The notes beneath the pieces are model-generated. The model did not search any database. It saw only the letters and a program-made list of their open reading frames with translations, and was not told where the DNA came from. A program made the translations under genes and the position numbers. From assembly GCA_003165155.1 (NCBI GenBank), contig PLSK01000180.1:21547-58296 (forward strand): a stretch of DNA of 36,750 nt. Reading direction: 5' to 3'. This document shows positions 15,696 through 24,446 of the stretch, piece by piece; the stretch's first letter is position 1; each line of letters starts with the position of its first letter. This stretch comes from Mycobacterium sp. (GTDB taxonomy: Bacteria; Actinomycetota; Actinomycetes; Mycobacteriales; Mycobacteriaceae).

Positions 15696-16907
15696 TCAGA
15701 CTCGCTCGATGATGGTGGCCACACCCATACCGCCGCCGATGCACAACGTGATTAGGGCACGCCGGGCGCCGCGGCGCTCCAGCTCGTCGACCATGGTTCC
15801 GGTGATCATGGCGCCGGTGGCGCCCAGCGGGTGGCCCATCGCGATGGCGCCACCGTTGACGTTGAGCTTCTCGTCCGGAATGTTGAGCTCCTTCTGGAAC
15901 TTCAGCACCACCGACGCGAACGCCTCATTGAGTTCGAACAGGTCGATGTCGTCGACGGTCAGGCGCGCGCGGTCGAGCACCTTGCGGGTCGCGGGAATCG
16001 GGCCGGTCAGCATGATCGTGCCGTCGGCGCCGCTGGTGGCGGTGGCCACGACGCGCGCCCGCGGCGTCAAGCCCTGCGACGTGCCGGCGGCCTCGCTACC
16101 CACCAGCACCAAAGCGGCGCCATCAACGATGCCCGAACTGTTCCCACCGGTGTGGACATGGTTGATCTTTTCGACCCAGTGATACTTCTGCAGCGCCACA
16201 TCGTCGAAGCCACCCATCGCACCGACGCCGTCGAACGCAGTCTTGAGCTTGCCCAGGGACTCCACGGTCGAGCCGGGACGCATGTGCTCGTCATGGTCGA
16301 GGATGACCAGACCGTTCTGATCCTTAACCGGCACCACCGATTTCGCGAAATAGCCGCCCGACCAGGCCGCCGCAGCTCTCTCCTGCGAGCGCGCGGCGTA
16401 GGCGTCGACGTCTTCGCGGGAGAAGCCCTCCATCGTCGCGATCAGATCAGCACCGATGCCCTGCGGCACGAACGACACCGCATAGTTCGTCTCTGGATCA
16501 AGAGCCCACGCACCGCCGTCGGAGGCCATCGGGACGCGGCTCATGGACTCGACGCCACCCGCCAGCACTAGGTCGTCCCAGCCGGAGCGCACCTTCTGCG
16601 CGGCAATGTTGACAGCTTCGAGTCCTGATCCACAGAACCGGTTAAGTTGAACGCCCCCAGTGGTATCGGGCAGGCCCGCGACAAGAACTGCCGTGCGAGC
16701 GATATCAGCCCCCTGGTCGCCTACCGGTGATACGACACCCAGGATGACGTCACTGATCAAGCTTTCGTCGAGACCGGGGAAGCGCACGCGCAGCTCCTCG
16801 ATGAGGCCGACGACGAGGCTGATTGGCTTGACCTCGGTTAGCGCACCATCGCGTTGTTTGCCACGCGGCGTACGAATTGCCTCATAGATGAAAGCTTCTT
16901 CGGACAT
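15696..16907 (-). CDS. fadA: Acetyl-CoA acyltransferase (3-ketoacyl-CoA thiolase)
   Basis: A 403-residue thiolase, the expected length for mycobacterial FadA. It cleaves 3-ketoacyl-CoA with CoA to acetyl-CoA and a shortened acyl-CoA. The nucleophile lies in RFCGSGLEA (Cys92), the histidine in GHPLGATGA (His359) and the second cysteine in CIGGGMG (Cys389). The ATG at 16907 was chosen because AAAGG precedes it and the protein begins as in the family ([19 protein letters not shown]); the frame is open further but without similarity. It is the first gene of a fadA-fadB operon. Upstream are a long palindrome at 16993-17028 and a motif at 17050-17064 shared with other promoters, so expression is probably controlled. 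Confidence 0.95.
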   Translation of the reverse strand: MSEEAFIYEAIRTPRGKQRDGALTEVKPISLVVGLIEELRVRFPGLDESLISDVILGVVSPVGDQGADIARTAVLVAGLPDTTGGVQLNRFCGSGLEAVNIAAQKVRSGWDDLVLAGGVESMSRVPMASDGGAWALDPETNYAVSFVPQGIGADLIATMEGFSREDVDAYAARSQERAAAAWSGGYFAKSVVPVKDQNGLVILDHDEHMRPGSTVESLGKLKTAFDGVGAMGGFDDVALQKYHWVEKINHVHTGGNSSGIVDGAALVLVGSEAAGTSQGLTPRARVVATATSGADGTIMLTGPIPATRKVLDRARLTVDDIDLFELNEAFASVVLKFQKELNIPDEKLNVNGGAIAMGHPLGATGAMITGTMVDELERRGARRALITLCIGGGMGVATIIERV

Positions 16908-16992
16908 CGTCACCTTTCTGAAGTGCGGGATCGAGTGTGATCGGTCAGCAAGAAGCCCATTGACACCCCGCGGCGCCGGCGGGCGTCGGGCT

Positions 16993-17028
16993 ATATGCCT
17001 AGTCAACGAGCATAAATGCTAGGCATAT
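16993..17028. promoter_or_regulatory. Operator-like inverted repeat upstream of fadA
   Basis: ATATGCCTAG and CTAGGCATAT are perfect 10-bp arms separated by 16 nt. Inside lies a second inverted repeat, AGCAT-AA-ATGCT (17009-17020), overlapping the right arm. The structure is 85 bp upstream of the fadA ATG and overlaps the place of a -10 for that gene, so it is a likely repressor site. The protein that binds it is unknown; the two TetR genes nearby are candidates. Confidence 0.6.
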
Positions 17029-17049
17029 CTAATCTATAACCGGACTAGA

Positions 17050-17064
17050 CCGCAAATATGCGTA
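17050..17064 (-). promoter_or_regulatory. TACGCATA-N-TTG motif at the fadA promoter
   Basis: Read on the minus strand, TACGCATA-T-TTGCGG lies upstream of fadA. The same motif precedes the carotenoid oxygenase (28648) and the secreted-protein operon (35928). Here the TTGCGG would be the -35; the -10 is less clear (TTAGAT or TAGATA at 17-18 nt). Confidence 0.45.
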
Positions 17065-17141
17065 GCTCGATGGCCAGGCGCCTGCCGACGGCACGACTGC
17101 GACGGTGTAGGGAAGCCACCCTTGACGCGCTGATGCCTAAG

Positions 17142-17159
17142 TGCGACATTAGTGTCGCA
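17142..17159. promoter_or_regulatory. Operator-like palindrome upstream of the AveC-like gene
   Basis: TGCGACA-TTAG-TGTCGCA: perfect 7-bp arms with a 4-nt spacer, 31 bp before the GTG at 17191. Size and symmetry fit a TetR operator, and a TetR gene follows in the same transcription unit, suggesting autoregulation. Confidence 0.6.
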
Positions 17160-17190
17160 TATCGTACGGCTCGTCAGAGGGGATCGCCGA

Positions 17191-18153
17191 GTGCCAACGT
17201 CCGTGCCTGAAGCTCAGACCCGTCGCCGTGATGTGAATCGCTTGTCTATGGCGTGGCCTGTTCTCGGCGCGTTCTCATTGGTGCTGGCGTGTGTCGTGCT
17301 CGGACGGTGGCTCGCCGGCGGGGTCACCTCGGTCGATCCTGGCGATGACCCGATGCCGACGTGGCAGTTGGCGCTGATGCACGCGATGGAATGGATCCAG
17401 TTTGGCGCCTTCGTCGCGATCGTTTGGTGGGTGGTGGTGCGGCCCCTCCTTCAGGGACGAGGGCTCGGGTTCGATGGTCTCTTCGTGGTCGCTGCCTTCT
17501 CCCTGAACTTTTGGGATGTCATGGACAACTACTGGTTGTTCTCATTTCAGTACAATGCGCATCACCTGAATGTCGGGTCGTGGGGCGCGTATATCCCCGG
17601 TTGGCACAGCCCGAAGCCTGAACTCTGGGCCGTCCCGATCGGCTTCGTATTTGGTGCGTACACATGGGCGTTCTTGCTCGCCGTAGTTGCTGGATGCCGA
17701 CTGCTGACCTATCTCAGGTTGAGCCGTCCGAGTTGGGGACCCGTTCGTGCCTTCGGGTTGGTGTTCGCCTTCAATATGTTGCTCGAAGCTGTCGCGGAGA
17801 ACATCTACCTACGCATCGGGGCAATCGCGAACATCAGCCCATACGAGCCGCTCACAATCTGGGACGGTAGTCAGCACGCCTGGCCGATTTACAATCCTGT
17901 TCTATTCTCATTGGTCTGGACCACATTGACGGCCCTCCGATGGTATCGAGACGAGAATGGCTTGACAGTAGTGGAACGATTCCTGCCCGCTGTTCGTAGC
18001 GGGCAAGGAATCTCCACGCTACTTCGGTTCCTGGCGATCTTCGCTTGCCTTGAGGTCGTCTACCTACTTCTCTACTTCTTGCCGTGGAACATTTTCTCCG
18101 CGATGCGAACAGCGCCACCGATCGTATTCCCGTCGTACTTCCCGGTGCCTTGA
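17191..18153 (+). CDS. AveC-like (spirocyclase AveC family) polytopic membrane protein
   Basis: A 320-residue protein with about seven hydrophobic segments, beginning AWPVLGAFSLVLACVVLG. The central region FWDVMDNYWLFSFQYNAHH followed by NVGSWGAYIPGW resembles the conserved core of actinobacterial AveC-family proteins. AveC itself acts in avermectin spiroketal formation; the role of the many mycobacterial relatives is unknown, so the name marks family only. The GTG at 17191 was chosen because AGAGGGG precedes it and because the earlier GTG at 17152 falls inside a palindromic operator. A TetR regulator follows 20 bp downstream, so the two form an operon. Confidence 0.7.
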   Translation: MPTSVPEAQTRRRDVNRLSMAWPVLGAFSLVLACVVLGRWLAGGVTSVDPGDDPMPTWQLALMHAMEWIQFGAFVAIVWWVVVRPLLQGRGLGFDGLFVVAAFSLNFWDVMDNYWLFSFQYNAHHLNVGSWGAYIPGWHSPKPELWAVPIGFVFGAYTWAFLLAVVAGCRLLTYLRLSRPSWGPVRAFGLVFAFNMLLEAVAENIYLRIGAIANISPYEPLTIWDGSQHAWPIYNPVLFSLVWTTLTALRWYRDENGLTVVERFLPAVRSGQGISTLLRFLAIFACLEVVYLLLYFLPWNIFSAMRTAPPIVFPSYFPVP

Positions 18154-18173
18154 CCGGGCTTTCGACGATAATC

Positions 18174-18761
18174 ATGGTGAGCGAAACAGCGCCGCGCAGG
18201 GCGGATGCTCGTCGGGTCAAAGAGCGTGTGTTGGGACGTGCCATCGACGTCCTCCGAGGTGAACCCGATGCCTCTATGACTACCGTGGCAGCCGGTGTGG
18301 GTGTACATCGAGCTACTTTGTACCGCCATTTTCCCACGCGCGACGCGCTTATCGGATGTCTGGCTGAGCGAGCTACCGCCGAGGGCCGACACATGGTCGC
18401 CGAGATTGCGGCAGATCCCGCGGAGCTGCGCCAGTTGAGGAAATTGTGCACTGCCATGACGGAATTCGGGGACAAATACCAATTCCTCATCGGGACGGCA
18501 CCCGTGCTGAACACCGGTGCGGACCCGATTGGCTTGGCAGCACTGATGAGTCGGTGGCAGGAGGCCGGCATCCTTCGCGGCGAACTTACGCCAAGTTGGC
18601 TGGCCGCGTCCTTCATGTCACTCGCGATCGCGCTACACGCAGACTCCGGTCCGCTGTCAGCAAGCGTCGAGTTCGGTTGTCGCGCGGAACTATTATTCGA
18701 ATCCTTTGCGTTAGGCGCTTCAGCCGCGCACCGTCTGGCAACTGCCTCGAGCGGCCCTTGA
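18174..18761 (+). CDS. TetR-family transcriptional regulator
   Basis: A 195-residue repressor-type protein. The N-terminal helix-turn-helix is clear (MTTVAAGVGVHRATLYRHFP, about residues 34-53) and is followed by a helical ligand-binding domain. The ATG at 18174 is near the expected start; a GTG at 18177 is an alternative. It is the second gene after the AveC-like gene and is likely to bind the TGCGACA palindrome at 17142. Its ligand is unknown. A frame extension upstream overlaps the AveC-like gene and was dropped. Confidence 0.88.
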   Translation: MVSETAPRRADARRVKERVLGRAIDVLRGEPDASMTTVAAGVGVHRATLYRHFPTRDALIGCLAERATAEGRHMVAEIAADPAELRQLRKLCTAMTEFGDKYQFLIGTAPVLNTGADPIGLAALMSRWQEAGILRGELTPSWLAASFMSLAIALHADSGPLSASVEFGCRAELLFESFALGASAAHRLATASSGP

Positions 18762-18824
18762 GACGAGCTCTGGCAGAAGGCAAGCGGTATGCGCGCGTGG
18801 GGGTGGCCGCGCGGTCGGCCGGTG

Positions 18825-19445
18825 TCAGACATTGAAGCGAGGAGCGACGTCGCAGATGATGGTCAGCAATGATTGGGTGAGCAATTCGGCGACTTCGTCG
18901 CGGCTCAGCGTGCTTCGCACCAGCCACTGTCTGCCTGCGGCCCGGGCCATCCCGCCGAACGCCAAGAACATTGCGTGCAACCGGTCCCGTTGGGGATGGT
19001 CGTCGAGACTCAGCGCCTCGAGCATGCGGTCGGCGGCGACGTCGTCAGCCTGTTCGATGATGCGCTGTATGTCGTGGTCCTGGGCGTCGACGCTGATCGT
19101 GGAGGTCCACATCGACTTGTGGCGTGACGTCACCGACAGCCAATAATCGATACTCGCGCGGATCCGGTCCTCCAGCGCATCGGCTGCGATCCCCTGTACG
19201 GCGGTCTCGACCACATGCGGCGGGACCAGGGCGAAGCGGCGGACCACCTCGAGGTACATCTCGCGTTTGGTCCCGAAATAGTAGTGGATCAGTGGTCGTC
19301 CAACGCCGGCCTCGTCGGCGATGGCGGCTGTTGACACTTCGCTGTAGGTGCGCTCTTCGAAGTGCCGCGCGGCCACTGCCAGAATCTGTTCGCGTCGGCG
19401 TTCAGAACCCAGGCGCTGCTTTGCGGGCGCGCTATCGCCAACCAT
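18825..19445 (-). CDS. TetR-family transcriptional regulator
   Basis: A 206-residue protein with the TetR helix-turn-helix STAAIADEAGVGRPLIHYYF (about residues 38-57) and a helical effector domain. It converges with the previous TetR gene (63 bp apart) and diverges from the oxygenase/BVMO gene run starting at 19799. By position it is the natural regulator of that catabolic run. A short inverted repeat ACCGC-TAT-GCGGT at 19475-19487 lies 30 bp upstream of its ATG and may be its own operator. The ligand cannot be inferred from sequence. Confidence 0.9.
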   Translation of the reverse strand: MVGDSAPAKQRLGSERRREQILAVAARHFEERTYSEVSTAAIADEAGVGRPLIHYYFGTKREMYLEVVRRFALVPPHVVETAVQGIAADALEDRIRASIDYWLSVTSRHKSMWTSTISVDAQDHDIQRIIEQADDVAADRMLEALSLDDHPQRDRLHAMFLAFGGMARAAGRQWLVRSTLSRDEVAELLTQSLLTIICDVAPRFNV

Positions 19446-19798
19446 GTGCGGACTTCCTACTGCAGAAAGCGGCCACCGCTATGCGGTCGCCGGGGTATCG
19501 ATGGATAGATGCTAGACGGGGCGGAGTCGCGCCGGCCGGAACGAGGGGCGTAGCGGCGCGGCGGGATCAAGCGTGCAGTGCAGATTCGGCAAAAAAATGC
19601 GCAAAATGTTGACTCGATCACAGAAACATAAATAGTATGCGTTGACGACATGGATTGCCGCCGCAGCATCTCGTGTGGGTCTCACGCCCGACGTCGTTCG
19701 GTTGGTGAGAACCGCACGTACTTCAGCACGCGGTGCACTGGGCACGGTGCGGACCGCCGGCGTCAGCCAAAACAGATGTCGAGGAAAGGGTTTCGTAC
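19446..19798. promoter_or_regulatory. Divergent promoter region between TetR and the oxygenase run
   Basis: 353 bp without a supported gene. It contains the inverted repeat ACCGC-TAT-GCGGT (19475-19487), an A/T-rich stretch near 19588-19640 and TATGCGTTGAC at 19636, a near match to the motif found before fadA and the carotenoid oxygenase. Promoters for both flanking genes must lie here. Confidence 0.5.
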
Positions 19799-20908
19799 AT
19801 GGAGATCGCAGCCGTCAAGATGAAGGTCCCGGCGACCACGACGCGGCCGGACAGTGACGCTGCCGTCGAGTGGGCACTGGGACCGGGTTCGATGACCTGG
19901 CGCGTGATGAAGGACCCGACGGTGTTCATCGTCGGTCTGCTGCGCGAGGCGCTACTACTCACGCTGCACCCCGCCTTCGCTGCTGCCGCTTCTGACCACG
20001 ATAGTTTTGGCGACGATCCCGTAGCCCGATTCAAGCACGTGGCGTGGTACACCTACGCCGCAACGTACGGCACGCCCGACGACGCGGAGTACGTGAGCGG
20101 AATCGTGCGCCGGAGGCACTCGACCATCGTCGGCGTCGAGCCGTTGACCCTGCTGCCGTATCGCGCCAACTCCGAATACGAACTCGCACTTACGCAGGCG
20201 ATGCTGTCGGCGTCCTTCCTCGCGACATACGAACTGCTGCACGGCGAGCTGACCAGCGCCCAGCGCGACCAGTTCTGCCGCGAACAGCAGGTGCCCGCCG
20301 CACTGCTGGGTACCAACCCCGACCACCTGCCGTCGACCTACGGCGAACTAATCGATTTCATCGCTCATGCCCGAAACCGCTTCGCCACCGGCCTGCAAGC
20401 GCGGGAGACCCTCTCGCCGTTCGCAACTGGCGAGTACCGCACGGGCACGGTGATCGGCGATCTGCATCCCCTGTTCCGCAAGCCGGCGATGTTCGCCCTG
20501 CGGGCGTTCGCCGACATGGCGATGCTGACGATGTCTTGGGAGGAGCGCGAACTGGTCGCCATCAATCGGCGGCCCAAACTGGGTTCCAAGATCGCCACCC
20601 GCGCTGCACTGCGTTTGTTGTCGAAATGGTTCCTCAGCGAAAGGGGACTCTCGGTGTTCGACGAGTTCCTCGGCGAGCGCATCGCTCCGATCTACCGCCG
20701 GGGCATCGCCGCCGACGAGGCACCGGGCGGCCGGATCCGCGTGGCCGAGTTCGTGGTCCCCGATCCGCGTCCGTGCTTCCACCGTCTGGATGACCTTGCC
20801 GTCAACTGGCCGGGATCAACTGAGGAGTACGTGTTGGGCGGCGAGGGGCGTCAACCCGCCCAGCAACCGACGCCTCCGGTGCTGCGCAGCACTGCGGCGT
20901 CTTCGTGA
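19799..20908 (+). CDS. DUF2236 / MpaB-like oxygenase
   Basis: A 369-residue protein of the DUF2236 group, which includes the mycophenolic-acid side-chain oxygenase MpaB and latex-clearing protein Lcp. Members oxidatively cleave isoprenoid double bonds or are uncharacterised. Seen here are the start WRVMKDPTVFIVGLLREALL, the RFKHVAWYTYAATYG region, and VRRRHSTIVG (His107), the conserved arginine/histidine motif of the family. The ATG at 19799 follows GAGGAAAGGG. It leads the plus-strand catabolic run, 185 bp before the BVMO gene, and a TetR gene is divergent. Family is confident; that it cleaves an isoprenoid is inference. Confidence 0.8.
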   Translation: MEIAAVKMKVPATTTRPDSDAAVEWALGPGSMTWRVMKDPTVFIVGLLREALLLTLHPAFAAAASDHDSFGDDPVARFKHVAWYTYAATYGTPDDAEYVSGIVRRRHSTIVGVEPLTLLPYRANSEYELALTQAMLSASFLATYELLHGELTSAQRDQFCREQQVPAALLGTNPDHLPSTYGELIDFIAHARNRFATGLQARETLSPFATGEYRTGTVIGDLHPLFRKPAMFALRAFADMAMLTMSWEERELVAINRRPKLGSKIATRAALRLLSKWFLSERGLSVFDEFLGERIAPIYRRGIAADEAPGGRIRVAEFVVPDPRPCFHRLDDLAVNWPGSTEEYVLGGEGRQPAQQPTPPVLRSTAASS

Positions 20909-21093
20909 CGCCCCGGCGCTGATGATGCCGGCGTTGCACTTCGGTATTGCGCACAACAGCACACTTACGGGCACGATGCCCGGCAGCCGGCCCGGACCGG
21001 GGCACCGGCAACCAGACGATCGCGGTTCCGTGGAGCCGGTGACGGTTGAACCGCCGCCATACGTGCGATCGCGTTGACAGAAAGCAGGAACTC

Positions 21094-22653
21094 GTGGGCA
21101 TCCAATCGGCGATCAGTAACGTAGTCGGACGGCGGAGTCCAAGGACCACGTCCGCGGTGATCGTGGGGTGTGGGTTCGGTGGGTTGGCCGCCGCGATTGA
21201 ATTGAAGCGCTCGGGCTTCGAGGACATCACCATCTTCGAACGAGGGCCATCCGTGGGTGGAGTGTGGCGCGACAACACCTACCCTGGAGCGGCATGTGAT
21301 GTTCCCTCGGCCATCTACTCGTTTTCCTACGCGCTCAAGCCGGACTGGTCTGCCCTGTTCGGTGCGCAATCCGAAATCCACCACTACCTGACCGAGGTGG
21401 CCGAGGAGTTCGACATCGCACCGCTCATCCGCTTCAACACCGAGGTCCGCGCCGCGGAATTCGACGAGGGCGCGGGCAAGTGGACGGTGACGACGTTCAA
21501 CGGCGAATCGGTCGAAGCCGACGTCTTGATTCTGGCCACCGGGCAGCTGAGCCGGCCCAAGATGCCCAACGTGGCCGGCCTGGACGCCTTCGCCGGTAAG
21601 TCATTCCACTCGGCGCAGTGGGACCACGACGTCGATCTGGCCAACAAGCGGGTCGCCGTCGTCGGCAGCGGTGCCAGTGCCATCCAGGTCGTGCCCGCCA
21701 TCGCCGACCGGGTGAAAGACCTGACCGTCGTGCAGCGCTCACCCAACTGGGTCATGTGGAAGAGCCGACGGGTGCCCGGGTCATTCCAGACCGCCTTGAT
21801 GCGTCGCTTCGGTTGGCTGCGCACCCTGCATCACAACGCGCTGTTCCTTTCCTACGAGACGCGCTACCCGCTGGTGACCCGTGGCGCCGAACCCGTTCGC
21901 CGGCTCTCACAGTGGTATCTGATCCAGCGACTCAAGCGTCACGTCAAGGACCCGGCCGAAGTGGCGGCGGCGATCCCCGACTACCGCTTGTTGTGCAATC
22001 GCCTGCTGCTGTCCAACGACTGGTATCCCACGATCGGCCGCGACGACGTCCACCTGATCGGCTCGGCCGTGGACAGCGTCGACGAGACCGGCATCAATAC
22101 CGCTGACGGGCGCCACATTGACGCTGACGTCATCGTCTGGTGCACGGGATTCAAGGCCAGCGAGTTTCTGGCCCCGATCACCATCCGCGGCCGCGGGGGA
22201 GCCGACTTGCACGAGCAGTGGGCCCAGGTGCCTTCGGCCTACCTCGGAATGACGGTGCCGAACTTCCCCAACATGTTCATGCTCTTCGGACCTAACACCA
22301 ACAGCATCACCAACACCATCGTGTTCCTCCTCGAACGCCAGGCCGCTTACATTCGGCAGGCGCTCGAACACAAGGAACGCCACCAGCTGGCGTGGCTGCA
22401 GGTCAGCGATGCCACCTACGAGAAGTTCCAGAGTTGGCTGCAGCACAAGCTTGATCGCACGGTCTTCACCGACAACTGCCCCGGCTGGTACACCAATGAA
22501 CAGGGCAAGGTGACCGCGATGTGGCCGGCCTCGCACTTGGCCTACGCACGGGCGACTCGCCGATTCGAGCCTGACGAATACATCGGCTGGGCTGCTGCGC
22601 AACCCATTTCGGCGTCGAGCCGGCCTTCAGGTGAGCCTCAGGCGGCCCGCTGA
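21094..22653 (+). CDS. Baeyer-Villiger-type flavin monooxygenase
   Basis: A 519-residue FAD/NADPH enzyme that inserts oxygen into ketones (or aldehydes) to give esters. The FAD-binding motif is GCGFGG (about 25-30), the BVMO fingerprint is FAGKSFHSAQWD (Phe166, His172, Trp176), and the NADPH motif is VVGSGAS (about 189-195). The GTG at 21094, after AGCAGGA, fits the family start; the frame is open to 21046. Its stop overlaps the next ATG by one base (TGATG), so it is translationally coupled to the acyl-CoA ligase. The substrate is unknown; a cyclic or branched ketone intermediate is possible. Confidence 0.9.
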   Translation: MGIQSAISNVVGRRSPRTTSAVIVGCGFGGLAAAIELKRSGFEDITIFERGPSVGGVWRDNTYPGAACDVPSAIYSFSYALKPDWSALFGAQSEIHHYLTEVAEEFDIAPLIRFNTEVRAAEFDEGAGKWTVTTFNGESVEADVLILATGQLSRPKMPNVAGLDAFAGKSFHSAQWDHDVDLANKRVAVVGSGASAIQVVPAIADRVKDLTVVQRSPNWVMWKSRRVPGSFQTALMRRFGWLRTLHHNALFLSYETRYPLVTRGAEPVRRLSQWYLIQRLKRHVKDPAEVAAAIPDYRLLCNRLLLSNDWYPTIGRDDVHLIGSAVDSVDETGINTADGRHIDADVIVWCTGFKASEFLAPITIRGRGGADLHEQWAQVPSAYLGMTVPNFPNMFMLFGPNTNSITNTIVFLLERQAAYIRQALEHKERHQLAWLQVSDATYEKFQSWLQHKLDRTVFTDNCPGWYTNEQGKVTAMWPASHLAYARATRRFEPDEYIGWAAAQPISASSRPSGEPQAAR

Positions 22654-24446
22654 TGACTGCAACCGACGACGCTGGCGCCGCCACGCTGTGCGAACTGTTC
22701 GATCGCACCGTGCGTAGCCACCCCGATCTGATCGCGCTGCGCAATGCCGACGGCACGGTGAATTATACCTACGCGCAATACCGGGCGGCGGTGGCTGACG
22801 TCGCGGCCGCCCTGCTCACAGCGGGTGTTCGGCGCGGCGACGTCGTTGCCCTGATGTTCGAGAACCGCCCCGAGTTCCACGTGATCGATGCCGCGGTGAT
22901 GCACCTAGGGGCAGCGAGTTGTTCGATCTACAACACGTCCCCGACAGGCGATATCGCTCACATCATCACCACCTCTGGTGCTCGAATCGCACTGTGCGAA
23001 GCGCCTTTCGCGCAACGACTGCGTGAGGCCGCCGCGGAGCTGACGATCGTGTGTACCGATACTGGCGTATCGGGCACCACGGCGCTGCACGATCTGCCCC
23101 GCGGTGACGGCTTCGACTTCGAAGCCACCTGGCAGGCGGTGCAACCCGAGGACGTACTCACTCTGATCTACACCTCTGGGACCACCGGTGCTCCCAAACC
23201 CGTTGAGCTGACTCACCAATCGATGGTCGCCGAGGTGCTGCTGGCCGCCGAGGTGCTGGAGTTTCGGGCAGGCGATCGCGTACCCTCGGCGTTGCCGATG
23301 GCCCATGCCGCGCAACGCTGGGGAACGCATTACAGCGCCATGGCCTTCGGTCTGGATGTGGTGTGCATCGACGACCTGAGCACGCTGGCGTCGAGCCTGG
23401 TGACCATCCAACCCGATATCTGGGGGACCGTGCCGCGAATCCTAGAGAAGATGGTCGCTGGGTTGCGGGCCCGGATGGAGGCCGAGACAGACCCTGCCAG
23501 GGCGGGATTGGTAGCTACTGCGATCGACGTTGGTCAGCGTTATGCGGCTGCGGTGCAGCAAGCTCGCGCCGATGGCAGCCAACCATCCCAGGCCCTCGCC
23601 GAGCAACGAGAGAAGGTCGAGCCGGTCTTGGCGGCGATCCGTCAGTCCATGGGGCTGGGCAACCTGCGCTGGCTGATGGTGGGCGCAGCTCCCACCGCCC
23701 CACACATCCAGTCCTACCTGGCCGGGCTCGGCTTGGAAGTGGTCGAGGTCTGGGGGATGTCGGAACTGGGCGCGGTGGCCACGATCAACCCGTGCGGTGC
23801 GCAGAAGTTCGGCACGGTGGGAAAGCCGCTGCGTGACGTGCAGATAACCCTTAGCGACGACGGCGAGATCTTGGTATGCGGGCCCATCGTTATGCGCGGA
23901 TACCGCGGTGAACCGGTGGCGAACGCGCAAGCGTTCACCACCGACGGGCGGCTGCGTACCGGAGACCTAGGCCAGCTCGACGAGGACGGCTATCTGTCCA
24001 TCACCGGCCGCAAGAAGGAGATCATCGTCAATTCCGCAGGCAAGAACATCGCCCCGGCCAAGGTGGAGGCAGCGGTCAAGGCCGAAAGCCCGCTGATCGC
24101 TTCGGTGGTGGCCATCGGCGATGAACGCCCCTATCTGACCGCACTGATCGTCTTGGACCCCGACGCATTGACCCAGTTCGCCGCCTCGGCGGGCATCCCA
24201 GTCCAGCGGCCCGAAGATCTTTGTGACCACGACATCGTCACCACGGCCGTCGCGCAGGCGGTGGAGCGGGCCAATACCCACCTGGCCAGGGTCGAGCAGA
24301 TCAAGCGCTACACCGTGTTGTCCCAGTTTTGGCAGCCCGACAGTGCGGAGTTGACCCCTACTCTCAAGTTGCGGCGGCGGGTGATCGCCGAGAACTACCG
24401 CAGCGAGATCGATGCGCTGTATGCCGCCGAGGCGGTGGCGCGATGA
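22653..24446 (+). CDS. Acyl-CoA ligase (AMP-forming, FadD-like)
   Basis: A 597-residue adenylate-forming enzyme that activates a carboxylic acid with ATP and CoA. The P-loop YTSGTTGAPKP lies at about 173-183; VEVWGMSELG and LRTGDLGQLDEDGYLSITGR are the later A-motifs, and KKEIIVNSAGKNIAP precedes the C-terminal subdomain. The length and the long linker after the P-loop agree with long-chain or bulky-substrate FadD enzymes. It starts 1 bp before the BVMO stop and its stop overlaps the aldehyde dehydrogenase start by 4 bp. In the proposed pathway it converts the acid from the aldehyde dehydrogenase to a CoA thioester. A specific fadD number is not assigned. Confidence 0.93.
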   Translation: MTATDDAGAATLCELFDRTVRSHPDLIALRNADGTVNYTYAQYRAAVADVAAALLTAGVRRGDVVALMFENRPEFHVIDAAVMHLGAASCSIYNTSPTGDIAHIITTSGARIALCEAPFAQRLREAAAELTIVCTDTGVSGTTALHDLPRGDGFDFEATWQAVQPEDVLTLIYTSGTTGAPKPVELTHQSMVAEVLLAAEVLEFRAGDRVPSALPMAHAAQRWGTHYSAMAFGLDVVCIDDLSTLASSLVTIQPDIWGTVPRILEKMVAGLRARMEAETDPARAGLVATAIDVGQRYAAAVQQARADGSQPSQALAEQREKVEPVLAAIRQSMGLGNLRWLMVGAAPTAPHIQSYLAGLGLEVVEVWGMSELGAVATINPCGAQKFGTVGKPLRDVQITLSDDGEILVCGPIVMRGYRGEPVANAQAFTTDGRLRTGDLGQLDEDGYLSITGRKKEIIVNSAGKNIAPAKVEAAVKAESPLIASVVAIGDERPYLTALIVLDPDALTQFAASAGIPVQRPEDLCDHDIVTTAVAQAVERANTHLARVEQIKRYTVLSQFWQPDSAELTPTLKLRRRVIAENYRSEIDALYAAEAVAR

